NCBI GenBank assembly: GCA_910578505.1
Contig: CAJTPV010000001.1
Coordinates: 157,307-221,306, forward strand
DNA length: 64,000 nucleotides
Source: an uncultured Oscillospiraceae bacterium
GTDB taxonomy: Bacteria; Bacillota; Clostridia; Oscillospirales; Oscillospiraceae
Direction: 5' to 3'
The translations under genes and the position numbers were made by a program. Shown here piece after piece: positions 50,959-59,736 of the stretch. The notes under the pieces were generated by a model. It searched no databases and was not told the origin of the DNA. It saw only the letters and a list, made by a program, of their open reading frames with translations. Position 1 is the stretch's first letter, and each line of letters begins with the position of its first letter.

Positions 50959-51022
50959 TGCTTTACCTCCCTGTTTTTATGAAAAGCCAGCGGCTTATCA
51001 ATACTTATTTCAAAGGAACTTT

Positions 51023-51051
51023 ATCATATCACACCCGGCGGACAAATGCAA
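51023..51051 (-). promoter_or_regulatory. promoter for secG
   Basis: On the minus strand TTGCAT (51051-51046) and TATGAT (51028-51023) are 17 bases apart. Confidence 0.6.
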
Positions 51052-51165
51052 GAGGCGATTTCCGTTTTCCGGCGGCAATTTTGCGGATGGAACCGGAAGG
51101 CTTCGTCAAATCGTACAAAACAGGGGGGAGCATGTGTATAAAATTCCGAAAATAGCCGGGGTTTC

Positions 51166-51194
51166 TTGACAAGAGGGGGAAGATGGATTATTCT
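51166..51194 (+). promoter_or_regulatory. promoter for ugpC-type ATPase gene
   Basis: TTGACA (51166-51171) and TATTCT (51189-51194) are 17 bases apart. The start site would leave a leader of nearly 200 bases before ATG 51398. That leader has no gene I trust. Confidence 0.65.
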
Positions 51195-51397
51195 AAAATC
51201 AGCCTGCGGCACAGCGGGCATTCAAATCACGAGCTGCCCCGCCACTCCACAAAATGGCGCGGCAGACTGACAAGAAAGGATGTAATCCGCGTAGGCGTGC
51301 GGTGCGGCAGTGTGGAGACCTGCCGTAAAGGCATGGCGGTACCGCTCCGCTATGCTGAGGTGAGTATTGCGGAGGCATTCTCACTAACGCCTGGAAC

Positions 51398-52594
51398 ATG
51401 GCAACTGTAACCCTGAAAGGCGTCAAGAAAATCTATCCCCACAGCAACGATGACAAGAAGAAAAAGAAGAAGGCCGGGGACGCTCCGTCGAAGAAGACCA
51501 ATCTGCAGATCACCGACAAAGGCGTAGTGGCCGTGCAGGAATTCAACCTGGACATCGCGGATCAGGAGTTCATCGTTCTGGTCGGCCCGTCCGGCTGCGG
51601 CAAGTCCACCACCCTGCGCATGGTCGCCGGTCTGGAGGAGATCAGCGAGGGCCAGCTGCTCATCGACGGCAAGGTCGTCAACGACGTAGCCCCCAAGGAC
51701 CGCGATATCGCCATGGTGTTCCAGAGCTACGCTCTGTATCCCCACATGACGGTGTACGACAACATGGCCTTCTCCCTGAAGCTGAAGAAAGTCCCCAAGG
51801 ATGAGATCGACCGCAAGGTGAAGGAAGCCGCAGAGATCCTGGGCATCACCCAGTACCTGGAGCGCAAGCCCAAGGCCCTGTCCGGCGGCCAGCGCCAGCG
51901 TGTCGCCATTGGCCGCGCCATTGTCCGTGAGCCGAAGGTGTTCCTGATGGACGAACCTCTGTCCAACCTGGACGCCAAGCTGCGTAACGAGATGCGCGCC
52001 GAGATCATCAAGCTGCGCAAGAGAATCCATACCACCTTCATCTATGTTACCCATGACCAGACCGAGGCTATGACCCTGGGCGACCGGATCGTCATCATGC
52101 GCGACGGCTTCATCCAGCAGATCGGCACGCCTCAGCAGGTCTTCGATCATCCTGCAAACCTGTTTGTGGCAGGTTTCATCGGCACCCCCATGATGAACTT
52201 CTTTGACGCCAAGCTGGAGAAAGACGGAAAGGGCTATTACGCCAGTGTCTACGGCACCCGCGTGGACCTGCCCGCCGACATGCAGAACACGCTCAAGAGC
52301 AAGAACACCGCCCCCCAGGACATCACCCTGGGCATCCGCCCGGATCACCTGGAGCTGTGCAAGGCCGGCGACGAGAACGCTCTGGCCGCCACGGTGGACG
52401 TCACCGAGCTGATGGGCAGCACCATCCACATGCACGTCAACATCTCCGGCAAGGATGCGATTGTCATCCAGCCCACCATCGACCTGTCCAGCGAGCAGAA
52501 GACCAATCTCAGCTACGGCTCCAAGATCCACGTCCACTTCCCCAGCAGCGTGGTGAACCTGTTCAGCAAGGCCGACGAGAAGAGCCTCCTGTAA
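51398..52594 (+). CDS. ugpC: sugar ABC transporter ATPase (UgpC/MsmX type)
   Basis: The 398-residue ATPase has Walker A GPSGCGKSTT, signature LSGGQRQRVAIGRA, Walker B VFLMDEPLSNLDA and a C-terminal OB-fold regulatory domain (about 270-390). MsmX/UgpC ATPases energise several carbohydrate importers whose own operons lack an ATPase, which fits its lone position. Residues about 15-42 hold a Lys-rich insert (DDKKKKKKAGD) before the usual VVAVQEFNL. No good Shine-Dalgarno site is visible close to ATG 51398, so the start is the natural but not proven one. Confidence 0.9.
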   Translation: MATVTLKGVKKIYPHSNDDKKKKKKAGDAPSKKTNLQITDKGVVAVQEFNLDIADQEFIVLVGPSGCGKSTTLRMVAGLEEISEGQLLIDGKVVNDVAPKDRDIAMVFQSYALYPHMTVYDNMAFSLKLKKVPKDEIDRKVKEAAEILGITQYLERKPKALSGGQRQRVAIGRAIVREPKVFLMDEPLSNLDAKLRNEMRAEIIKLRKRIHTTFIYVTHDQTEAMTLGDRIVIMRDGFIQQIGTPQQVFDHPANLFVAGFIGTPMMNFFDAKLEKDGKGYYASVYGTRVDLPADMQNTLKSKNTAPQDITLGIRPDHLELCKAGDENALAATVDVTELMGSTIHMHVNISGKDAIVIQPTIDLSSEQKTNLSYGSKIHVHFPSSVVNLFSKADEKSLL

Positions 52595-52622
52595 GAGGAC
52601 AAAAACGCATTCTGTCAGAAGA

Positions 52623-52652
52623 GGGACCCCGGAGCGCCTGCTCCGGGGTCCC
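52623..52652 (+). terminator. terminator of ugpC-type gene
   Basis: GGGACCCCGGAGC (52623-52635) pairs perfectly with 52640-52652 around GCCT. Confidence 0.75.
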
Positions 52653-52709
52653 TTGCCGGCGGTGTGTGGCAATTGGGGCTGCGTGTGGCTGTCTCTGTAA
52701 CCACTGCAC

Positions 52710-52749
52710 AAAATCCCGAAGAAGGCTTTGAAACCTTCTTCGGGATTTT
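52710..52749 (-). terminator. terminator of nitroreductase gene
   Basis: AAAATCCCGAAGAAGG (52710-52725) pairs perfectly with 52734-52749. The A run becomes a T run on the minus strand, so it best serves the leftward nitroreductase transcript and possibly both. Confidence 0.8.
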
Positions 52750-52769
52750 CAAACTTTCAGCGGAAAATC

Positions 52770-53363
52770 TTACCCGTTGATAATAATATCCTCCAGCCTC
52801 CGCTTGGGGACATAATGTACGCCGTCCGCGTCCCGGTAATAGGGGGTCGGTTCGTCGGGGGCGATCTCCTTGATGACGATTTTCTCCGCCGGCTTGCCGA
52901 TGGCCACGATCAGCAGGGGGGCCAGATTTTCCGGCAGCTCCAGGGCGTCCCTGATCTTCCCGGCCTCAAAGTTCCCGATCATGCACCCGCCCAGGCCCAT
53001 CTCCACCGCTGCCAGCAGAATCGTCTGGGCGGCGATGCCCACGTCCTTCTGGAACCGGGCCAGGGAGTCGGACACGTCTCGGTCCTGGCAGATCACGATA
53101 AACGCAGTCGGGCACATCCCCTCGTGGGGCAGCTTCAGCTGGGGCAGGTTCCTGGCCCAGCCGGTGAGGGGCTGGATGCGCCCGACAGTCTCCCCGTCAC
53201 AGGCGAGGTAGTATTTCAGCGGCTGCAGGTTCACGCTGGACGCAGTCAGCCGGGCGCAGTCCACCATCCGCAGCAGCTCCTCCCGCGTCACCTTCCGGCT
53301 CTCGTCGTAGCCCCGGCAGCTGCGGTTGAGGCGCACCAGCTTCTCAAAAGCAGTCAGCTCCAT
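52770..53363 (-). CDS. nitroreductase family protein
   Basis: A 197-residue FMN-dependent nitroreductase-type protein from ATG 53363 (TGGAGGA upstream). Marks are NRSCRGYDESRKVTREEL (FMN phosphate site), ASSVNLQPLKYY and the late GLGGCMIGNF. Members reduce nitroaromatics, quinones or flavins with NAD(P)H. The true substrate is unknown. It lies 55 bases after lysC on the same strand and may be cotranscribed. Confidence 0.87.
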   Translation of the reverse strand: MELTAFEKLVRLNRSCRGYDESRKVTREELLRMVDCARLTASSVNLQPLKYYLACDGETVGRIQPLTGWARNLPQLKLPHEGMCPTAFIVICQDRDVSDSLARFQKDVGIAAQTILLAAVEMGLGGCMIGNFEAGKIRDALELPENLAPLLIVAIGKPAEKIVIKEIAPDEPTPYYRDADGVHYVPKRRLEDIIING

Positions 53364-53418
53364 ATCGTCTTCCTCCATTTTCCTCATCATAATCCCCGCG
53401 TCAGGGCGGCGGCGGTTG

Positions 53419-54633
53419 TCAGCAGTCCTCGCCAAAGAACTTGTCGTGTACCGCCCGGACCGCCGCCACGGCGTCCGCCTCGTCGATCAGCACGGATACC
53501 CGAATCTCACTGGTGTTGATCATCTGGATGTTGATGTTGGCGTCATACAGCGCCTCGAACATCTTCGCCGCCACGCCGGGGGTGGTCATCATGCCCGCGC
53601 CCACAATGGACACCTTGGCGATCCGGTCCTCCACCGTGATGTGGTCAAAGTGCAGGGCGTCCTTCTGGGCCTCCAGCACCCGCACCGCCTCCTCCACGTC
53701 GGCCCGGGGCAGGGTGAAGCTGATGTCCTTGCTCTCCCCCCGCCCGATGGACTGGATGATGGCGTCCACATTGATCTTCGCCTTGCCCAGCAGGGAGAAA
53801 ATGCGGAACGCCACGCCCGGATTGTGCTCCAGGCCCACCACGGCAATGCGGGCGATGCTCACGTCCTTCGCCACGCCGGCAATATTTGTTTTTTCCATCT
53901 TGACAACCTCCTTGACTTTCGTGCCGGGCTTCCGCTCCAGACTGGACACGACTTCCATATTCACATGATATTTTTTTGCCAGCTCCACGCTGCGGTTGTG
54001 GAGCACCTGGGCCCCCTGGCTGGCCAGCTCCAGCATCTCGTCGTAGGTGATCTCATCCAGCTTCCTGGCCCCCGGCGCGACCCGCGGGTCGGTGGTGTAC
54101 ACGCCGTCCACGTCGGTAAAGATCTGGCACAGGTCCGCCCCAAAGGCGGCGGCCAGGGCCACGGCGCTGGTGTCCGACCCGCCCCGGCCCAGGGTGGTCA
54201 CATCGCCAATGCGGTTGACGCCCTGGAAGCCCGCCACAATGACGATCTTGTGCTTATCCAGCTCCCGGCGGATGCGCTCGGCATCGATGCGGGTAATACG
54301 GGCGTCGCTGTAGCTGCTGCTGGTGTGGATGCCCACCTGCCACGCCGCCAGGCTCACCACCGGCAGGCCCATGCCCTCCAGGGCCATGGCGCACAGGGCG
54401 ATGGAGATCTGCTCGCCGGTGCTCAGCAGCATATCCATCTCCCGCTTGGAGGCCCGGCGGTTGATCTCCCGGGCCTTTTCGATCAGGTCGTCCGTAGTAT
54501 CTCCCTGGGCGGACAGGACCACCAGCACCTGGTTCCCCGCCCGGTAGGTATCGGCGATAATGCCCGCCACGTTGCGGATGCGCTCGGCATCCCGGACGGA
54601 GCTGCCGCCGAATTTCTGCACGATCAGTTTCAT
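53419..54633 (-). CDS. lysC: aspartate kinase
   Basis: Aspartate kinase phosphorylates aspartate, the entry step to Lys, Thr, Met and diaminopimelate. The 404 residues include the kinase domain with KFGGSSV at the start, GFQGVNRIGDVTTLGRGGSD and FTDVDGVYTTDPR, and two C-terminal ACT domains (about 265-400) that bind feedback inhibitors. It follows hom in the same direction, separated by about 70 bases, so the two steps flanking aspartate semialdehyde are together. Confidence 0.95.
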   Translation of the reverse strand: MKLIVQKFGGSSVRDAERIRNVAGIIADTYRAGNQVLVVLSAQGDTTDDLIEKAREINRRASKREMDMLLSTGEQISIALCAMALEGMGLPVVSLAAWQVGIHTSSSYSDARITRIDAERIRRELDKHKIVIVAGFQGVNRIGDVTTLGRGGSDTSAVALAAAFGADLCQIFTDVDGVYTTDPRVAPGARKLDEITYDEMLELASQGAQVLHNRSVELAKKYHVNMEVVSSLERKPGTKVKEVVKMEKTNIAGVAKDVSIARIAVVGLEHNPGVAFRIFSLLGKAKINVDAIIQSIGRGESKDISFTLPRADVEEAVRVLEAQKDALHFDHITVEDRIAKVSIVGAGMMTTPGVAAKMFEALYDANINIQMINTSEIRVSVLIDEADAVAAVRAVHDKFFGEDC

Positions 54634-54702
54634 AAAGAGTACTTCCTCTCTCTGCCAATAAAATATGTGACACTTCAGTATATCCCAACGGGAGCGGTTT
54701 GG

Positions 54703-55872
54703 TTATCTCAGCACGGGCATCAGCGCCGCGGCCTTGACCTGCTCCGCCAGCTCCTTTGCCGCCTGGGCGGACAGGGGCCCCACAATATACGCGCCCTCCG
54801 CCAGCTTCTCGCTGCCCTCCGGCTGGGCAAAGTCCCCCCGCAGGTACCAGTACAGCGGCAGCTCCCGCTCCTGGTCGATGAGGGGCGCGCTCTCGCTCCA
54901 GCCCAGGTCCCGGCGCCTGTTCCGGTGGGTCAGGGCGTCCAGCACGTCGCCCATGACGGCGGAGGCGGTGGGCAGGTCCCCCGCGCCCCGGCCATAGAAC
55001 ATCACGTCGCCCACGGCGTTGCCCCGGATCATAATGGCGTTGAACACGTCGTCCACAGGGGCGATGGGGCAGTCCGCCGGCACCAGATGGGGGGCCACGT
55101 AGGCCGCCTGGCGGCCGTCCTCCAGCCGCAGGGCCCGGCCCAGCAGCTTCACCCGGTAACCCGCCCGGCTGGCGATATCCACATCCCGCAGGTCCAGATG
55201 GCTGATGCCCTGGATGCTGATGGCCTCCGGCCGGACCTCCCGGCCCCAGGCCAGGTCGGAGAGGATGCAGATCTTCCGCCCGGCGTCCAGACCCTCCACG
55301 TCGGCGGCAGGATTGGCCTCGGCGTAGCCCTTGGACTGGGCCTCCTTCAGCGCCTCGGCAAAGGTAACGCCGCCCTTGACCATGCGGGTGAGGATATAGT
55401 TGGTGGTGCCGTTGAGGATGCCCACGATCTCCTGGATCTGGTTGCCGGCCAGGCACTGGAACAGGGGGCGCAGCACCGGGATGCCGCCGCCCACGCTGGC
55501 CTCGAACAGGTAGTTGACGTTCTTCTCCTTGGCAATGGCCAGCAGCTCCCGGCCATGGGTGGCCACCAGCTCCTTGTTGGACGTGACCACGTGCTTGCCC
55601 GCCAGCAGGGCCCGCCGGGTGAATTCCAGGGCTACCTTAGCCCCGCCGATGGACTCCACCACCACGTCCAGCTCCGGGTCGTTTTCCAGGACCGCGAAGT
55701 CCTTCACCGCCTGTTTGGCGTAAGGCGTGGCGGATAAATCCCGGACGTCCAGAATATATTTCAGGTTAAGGGGCTCCCCCAGCTTTTGGGCAATGGATTC
55801 CCCGTTCATGCGCAGCACCTCCGCCACGCCGCTGCCCACAGTGCCGAAGCCCATGATCGCAAAATTAGCCAT
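54703..55872 (-). CDS. hom: homoserine dehydrogenase (short form)
   Basis: Hom reduces aspartate semialdehyde to homoserine for Thr and Met synthesis. The 389-residue protein has the N-terminal Rossmann motif IMGFGTVGSGVAEVL, the central VTSNKELVATHG and catalytic-region GTTNYILTRM...AEANPAADVEGLDAGRK. Most Firmicutes Hom proteins are about 430 residues with a C-terminal ACT domain; here the C-terminal part is short, and a separate ACT-domain protein is encoded just upstream. GAAGGAG precedes the ATG. Confidence 0.95.
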   Translation of the reverse strand: MANFAIMGFGTVGSGVAEVLRMNGESIAQKLGEPLNLKYILDVRDLSATPYAKQAVKDFAVLENDPELDVVVESIGGAKVALEFTRRALLAGKHVVTSNKELVATHGRELLAIAKEKNVNYLFEASVGGGIPVLRPLFQCLAGNQIQEIVGILNGTTNYILTRMVKGGVTFAEALKEAQSKGYAEANPAADVEGLDAGRKICILSDLAWGREVRPEAISIQGISHLDLRDVDIASRAGYRVKLLGRALRLEDGRQAAYVAPHLVPADCPIAPVDDVFNAIMIRGNAVGDVMFYGRGAGDLPTASAVMGDVLDALTHRNRRRDLGWSESAPLIDQERELPLYWYLRGDFAQPEGSEKLAEGAYIVGPLSAQAAKELAEQVKAAALMPVLR

Positions 55873-55903
55873 GTCGTCTTTCTCCTTCTATCATCGAAAA
55901 GTA

Positions 55904-56344
55904 TTAACCTGCCAGGATGTCAAATTTCACAACGCCGTCCACCGACGTCACCAGGGCCATCAGCTCCTCCAGGGTCTGCTCCATGTCGCTGGTCTCCGCC
56001 GACACCGTCACCGCCGCGCAGCCGTTGGTGGGGATGGACTGGTTGATGGTCAGTATATTCGCGCCGCTTCCGGCAAAAATAGACAGGACGTTGCTCAGCA
56101 CGCCGGGACTGTCCTTGAGCATGGTGTAAAAGGTGATGATGCGCCCCGCCTTCATGTTGTTGAAGGGCTGCACCGCGTCCTTGTATTTATAAAACGCGCT
56201 GCGGCTGATGCCCACCGCGCGGGTGGCGGCGCCCACCGTACTGACCTCTCCGGTCTGCATCATGCGCTTGGCCTCCGCCACCTTGATAAAGATTTCCGGC
56301 AGCGCCTCGGCAGCCACAATATAGTACTTGGTTTTTGCGCCCAT
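55904..56344 (-). CDS. ACT domain protein (PheB/UPF0735 type)
   Basis: A 146-residue protein with an N-terminal helix-turn-helix-like region (AATRAVGISRSAFYKYKDAV, about 38-57) and a C-terminal ACT domain (about 70-145) with LKDSPGVLSNVLSIFAGSGAN. This is the PheB/UPF0735 type often found before hom. It may sense an amino acid and modulate the pathway or transcription (inference). It is the first gene of the ACT-hom-lysC run, with its own promoter. Confidence 0.85.
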   Translation of the reverse strand: MGAKTKYYIVAAEALPEIFIKVAEAKRMMQTGEVSTVGAATRAVGISRSAFYKYKDAVQPFNNMKAGRIITFYTMLKDSPGVLSNVLSIFAGSGANILTINQSIPTNGCAAVTVSAETSDMEQTLEELMALVTSVDGVVKFDILAG

Positions 56345-56399
56345 GTTTCGTTCCTCCCGTATGTGTCCCTGTTGCGGTCACATGTCTTTGTGCTGAGTT

Positions 56400-56428
56400 A
56401 TTGTACCACAGCCGGCCCCCGGTTACAA
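56400..56428 (-). promoter_or_regulatory. promoter for ACT-hom-lysC operon
   Basis: On the minus strand TTGTAA (56428-56423) and TACAAT (56405-56400) are 17 bases apart, about 56 bases before the ACT gene start. Confidence 0.65.
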
Positions 56429-56483
56429 CCATCAAACCGCCAGGAATTTTCACAAACTTTCCCGGTCTCCGGAGAGAAAAGAG

Positions 56484-57563
56484 GTGCAGAATGTCTACAT
56501 GTCACAACTAAGTGTCTTTTTGAGGAAGACGATTACCACGCTGCTCTGGCTGTCGGGGGGCGTGATCTTTTTCCGATGGCTGCTGGCGCCGCTGCTGCCG
56601 TTTCTGCTGGCCCTGGCGCTGAGCGCCATGGTGGAGCCCACTGTGCAGCGTCTGCGGCGGCAGATGAAGGTCCGGCGCTCCTTCGCCGCGGCGCTGGTGA
56701 CGACAGCCATGCTGCTGGTGCTGGGGGGCGCGGTGACGGCGCTGCTGGTGCGCCTGGGGGTGGAGCTGCGGCAGTGGTCCGGACGGCTGCCGGAGGCGGT
56801 GGAGCGGTTCCCGGCGGTGTGGAACGGGCTGCTGGACCGGCTGGGCGCGTGGTATACGTCCTGTCCGTCCTTTCTGCGCTCGGCGCTGGACGCGCTGGCG
56901 GGGCAGATGATGGAGAGCGGGCCGGACCTGGCGGGGAAGGCGGGGGGCTGGCTGATGGGGGAGGCGTCGGCGCTGCTGGCGGCGCTGCCGGACGCGGGCC
57001 TGTTTCTGGTGACGACGGTGCTGGCGGTGTACTTCACCAGCCTGCGGTATCCGGAGATTCTGGCTTTTCTGAAGCGGCAGCTGCCGCCGGGCTGGCAGGT
57101 GCGGTGCCGGGACGCGGCCCGGTGCTTCCGGGCCACCATATTGAAGTGGCTGCGGGCGGAGGCGCTGCTGCTGCTGAGCACCTTTGTGATTTTGCTGGCG
57201 GGATTCTGGTGGATGGGGCTGGATTACGCGCTGCTGGCGGCGGTGTTCACCGCGCTGGTGGACGCCCTGCCGGTGCTGGGGACGGGCACGGTGCTGCTGC
57301 CCTGGGCGGCGGGATGTCTGCTGGTGGGGAACATGGGGCGGGCTCTGGCGATCCTGACGCTGTATGCGGCGGCCATGCTGGCCCATACGCTGCTGGAGCC
57401 GCGGCTGCTGGCGGGGCAGGCGGACCTGCCGCCCATCTCCGCGCTGCTGGCCATGTATCTGGGGTTCCACTTTATGGGCGTGGGCGGGATGATTCTCGCG
57501 CCGGTGCTCCTGCTGCTGCTCAAGCAGTTTCAGGATGCGGGCGTGGTGCGGGTTTGGAAATAG
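56484..57563 (+). CDS. AI-2E family transporter (second copy)
   Basis: A polytopic membrane protein of 359 residues (354 if ATG 56499 is used instead of GTG 56484), with the family motifs LDYALLAAVFTALVDALPVL and GTGTVLLPWAAGCLLVGN, and a late hydrophobic stretch MYLGFHFMGVGGMILAPVLL. It is divergent in sequence from the member at 19960-21117, shorter, and of higher G+C. Substrate unknown. Its final codons and terminator are also found as a non-coding repeat beside glmS. Confidence 0.82.
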   Translation: MQNVYMSQLSVFLRKTITTLLWLSGGVIFFRWLLAPLLPFLLALALSAMVEPTVQRLRRQMKVRRSFAAALVTTAMLLVLGGAVTALLVRLGVELRQWSGRLPEAVERFPAVWNGLLDRLGAWYTSCPSFLRSALDALAGQMMESGPDLAGKAGGWLMGEASALLAALPDAGLFLVTTVLAVYFTSLRYPEILAFLKRQLPPGWQVRCRDAARCFRATILKWLRAEALLLLSTFVILLAGFWWMGLDYALLAAVFTALVDALPVLGTGTVLLPWAAGCLLVGNMGRALAILTLYAAAMLAHTLLEPRLLAGQADLPPISALLAMYLGFHFMGVGGMILAPVLLLLLKQFQDAGVVRVWK

Positions 57564-57605
57564 GAAGCAGCGGGGTCCGGCCAAAACCGGCGCGCCCCGC
57601 TGCTT
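57537..57605. repeat. repeat copy 2 (gene end plus terminator)
   Basis: The 19 bases 57537-57555 equal 21266-21284, and the following AAGCAGCGGGG ... CCCCGCTGCTT stem (57565-57575 with 57595-57605) equals the glmS-side hairpin arms. An inner CCGG/CCGG stem gives a long terminator for the AI-2E gene. Confidence 0.75.
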
Positions 57606-57720
57606 CTTATGTTTCTGCAGCAATCTGCAAAATTGGACCGCTTGCGGTGGAGGGGTCTCCCCCGTCCCAGCTGAATTTTATTGGCCGCAAGTATCTATAT
57701 CCACATACGGCAAAGCCAGA

Positions 57721-57751
57721 GGCCCCGGCAGTGGAAAGCACTGCCGGGGCC
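57721..57751 (-). terminator. terminator of the 57-aa gene
   Basis: GGCCCCGGCAGTG (57721-57733) pairs perfectly with 57739-57751, loop GAAAG, 14 bases beyond the stop of the small gene. Confidence 0.7.
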
Positions 57752-57765
57752 TGGGACTGTCCGCA

Positions 57766-57939
57766 TTACTGCCCCAGTGTGTGTTTGACGGATGTGGCGG
57801 CGGAATCCACCGCGTCTGTTACAGTCTGCATGGCCTTACCAGCGGCGGTGCGCTTGCCCTGGTTGGTGTGCAGGACCATGTCGGCCACAGCGCCGGCCGC
57901 CGCGCCCAGGAACATGCCCTTGACAAATCCATACTGCAT
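57766..57939 (-). CDS. 57-aa YtxH-like small protein
   Basis: A gene of 57 codons starting at ATG 57939, with GGAAGGAGG upstream and a terminator after the stop. The product begins MQYGFVKGMFLGAAAGAVAD, a Gly/Ala hydrophobic helix followed by a short polar, helical tail with KAMQTVTDAVDSAATSVKH. This layout resembles YtxH-type general stress proteins, though it is much shorter. A membrane-associated role is inferred. Confidence 0.75.
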   Translation of the reverse strand: MQYGFVKGMFLGAAAGAVADMVLHTNQGKRTAAGKAMQTVTDAVDSAATSVKHTLGQ

Positions 57940-58105
57940 TGTCCATTCCTCCTTCCGGCTGGCAGTAGTATACCCAAAGTTTTATGAAAATAATCCTGTT
58001 TTTTTATTTGCTGATTGCTGTCAGTTCAAGATGTGCATAAGCTGTTGAAAGATGGCCGAATCTTTGATACAATATAGTTCAACAAAATCGCGAGGAGGAA
58101 TCAAA

Positions 58106-59719
58106 ATGCTGCATCCCACGCCCGGCACGCTTCAATACAGCACGCTTATTGCCAATATTGAGCAGGGAATTATTAAAATCCCGCAGTTTCAAAGGAAATT
58201 CGTCTGGTCTGTAGAACAGACCGCCAAACTGTTGGACAGCATTTTAAAGGGATACCCCATCGGCACGTTTATTCTGTGGCAGACGGACGAGAGGCTCCGC
58301 TCCATCCGCAACATCGGCGGCATCTCACTGCCTGATACCCCGGCAGGCCATTTTGTCCAGTATGTGCTGGACGGCCAGCAGCGTATGACCAGCCTGTACG
58401 TTTCTTTAAAAGGCGTAAAAATAAAGGATGACAATGGGAGGGATATCGACTACGGTGAAATATATGTGGACTTTGAGGCATCCCTGGACGATCCTGTTGT
58501 GATTACTGACATCAGCGGGAGAAATCCGAAGGAGGTCATCAAATTCACGGATCTATTGACCGGCGGCTACGCCCTGGCCGCGAAATACCCCAATTACCTC
58601 CAAAAACTTGACGACTACTCCAACGCCTTCAAAACCTATCTGTTCTCGGATATCCTTGTGGCAAGCGCCCCCATTGACGTTGCCACGGAGATTTTTACCA
58701 GGATCAACGTGGGCGGCAAGCCGCTGTCGGTATTCGAGATCATGGTGGCGAAAACATACGACGCGGCCCGCAATTTTGATCTGTCCGAAAAGTACGAGGA
58801 GCTGCTTGACCGGCTGGAGAGCGTCAACTATGAGACCATATCCGATTCCACTGTGCTCCAGGCCGTTTCGGTGTGCATGGTAAAGGAATGTGCCAAAAAG
58901 CATATCCTGAAATTGGACAAGGATCTGTTTATCAGTATTTGGGACAGCGTGATCGACGCATTTGAAAAAGCGGTAGATTATTTCCGGGGATTTTTCCGCA
59001 TCCCGGTTTCCCAGCTGCTGCCGTATGACGGGCTGCTTGTGCCGTTTACCTACTATTTTTACCAGCACAAGGACAAGCCGCTGGGAACGCAGCAGGCGCT
59101 GCTGCAGGACTATTTCTGGCGGGTCGTACTCAATTCCCGCTTTTCCAATTCGCTTGAAACCAAACTCGGTCAGGACATCCGGCGCATTGACCAAATATTG
59201 CAGGATGTCCAGCCGGAATACGAGGAACCGGTGGACATCACCGTTGATTATATCAGCGACCACGGCTGGTTTGCCACCGGGACGGCCTACATCAAGGGCC
59301 TGTTGTGCCTGCTGGCCTATCAGCAGCCCCAGTCCTTTGCGGATAATGCGCTGGTCAATATCAACAACAGCTGGCTGAAACAGGCCAACAGCAAGAATTA
59401 TCACCACTTCTTCCCCAAAGCGTACCTGCTGAAGAAGGGTGAAGAGATGTTCTGGATCAACCATATTGCAAATATGACAATTGTGGATGACTTCCTGAAT
59501 AAGCGCTCTATCCGGGATAAAGCGCCATCACGGTATATCGCTGACTTCCAAAAGGCCAATCCGCAGCTGCAAGCGGCATTGGAGACGCACCTGATCGGCG
59601 ATCCCGCCAGCTGGGGTATTCTCTCAGACGATTATGACCTGTTCTTTGAAAAGCGCCTGGGGCGGTTCAGCGAAGAACTCAGGAAGCGTCTGGTGCTTCG
59701 CAAAACGGATCGCTATTAA
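58106..59719 (+). CDS. DUF262 / GmrSD-like protein
   Basis: The 537-residue product from ATG 58106 (GAGGAGG upstream) has a DUF262 domain: IPQFQRKFVWSVEQTAKLLDSI and the VLDGQQRMTSLYV motif (DGQQR at 89-93), related to ParB/sulfiredoxin nucleotidases. A C-terminal region (about 430) has NYHHFFPKAYLL, an HNH/DUF1524-like motif. GmrSD-type proteins with this architecture restrict modified phage DNA. It is A+T-richer than its neighbours and stands alone among housekeeping-like genes, which suggests an acquired defence gene. Confidence 0.8.
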   Translation: MLHPTPGTLQYSTLIANIEQGIIKIPQFQRKFVWSVEQTAKLLDSILKGYPIGTFILWQTDERLRSIRNIGGISLPDTPAGHFVQYVLDGQQRMTSLYVSLKGVKIKDDNGRDIDYGEIYVDFEASLDDPVVITDISGRNPKEVIKFTDLLTGGYALAAKYPNYLQKLDDYSNAFKTYLFSDILVASAPIDVATEIFTRINVGGKPLSVFEIMVAKTYDAARNFDLSEKYEELLDRLESVNYETISDSTVLQAVSVCMVKECAKKHILKLDKDLFISIWDSVIDAFEKAVDYFRGFFRIPVSQLLPYDGLLVPFTYYFYQHKDKPLGTQQALLQDYFWRVVLNSRFSNSLETKLGQDIRRIDQILQDVQPEYEEPVDITVDYISDHGWFATGTAYIKGLLCLLAYQQPQSFADNALVNINNSWLKQANSKNYHHFFPKAYLLKKGEEMFWINHIANMTIVDDFLNKRSIRDKAPSRYIADFQKANPQLQAALETHLIGDPASWGILSDDYDLFFEKRLGRFSEELRKRLVLRKTDRY

Positions 59720-59736
59720 AAGAGGAGACTAGGATT

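Noticed and set aside
51183..51410. 75-codon frame in the leader of the UgpC-type gene
   Set aside because: It starts at the expected transcription start without a ribosome site and resembles no family. It is more likely untranslated leader, although it overlaps the ATPase start.
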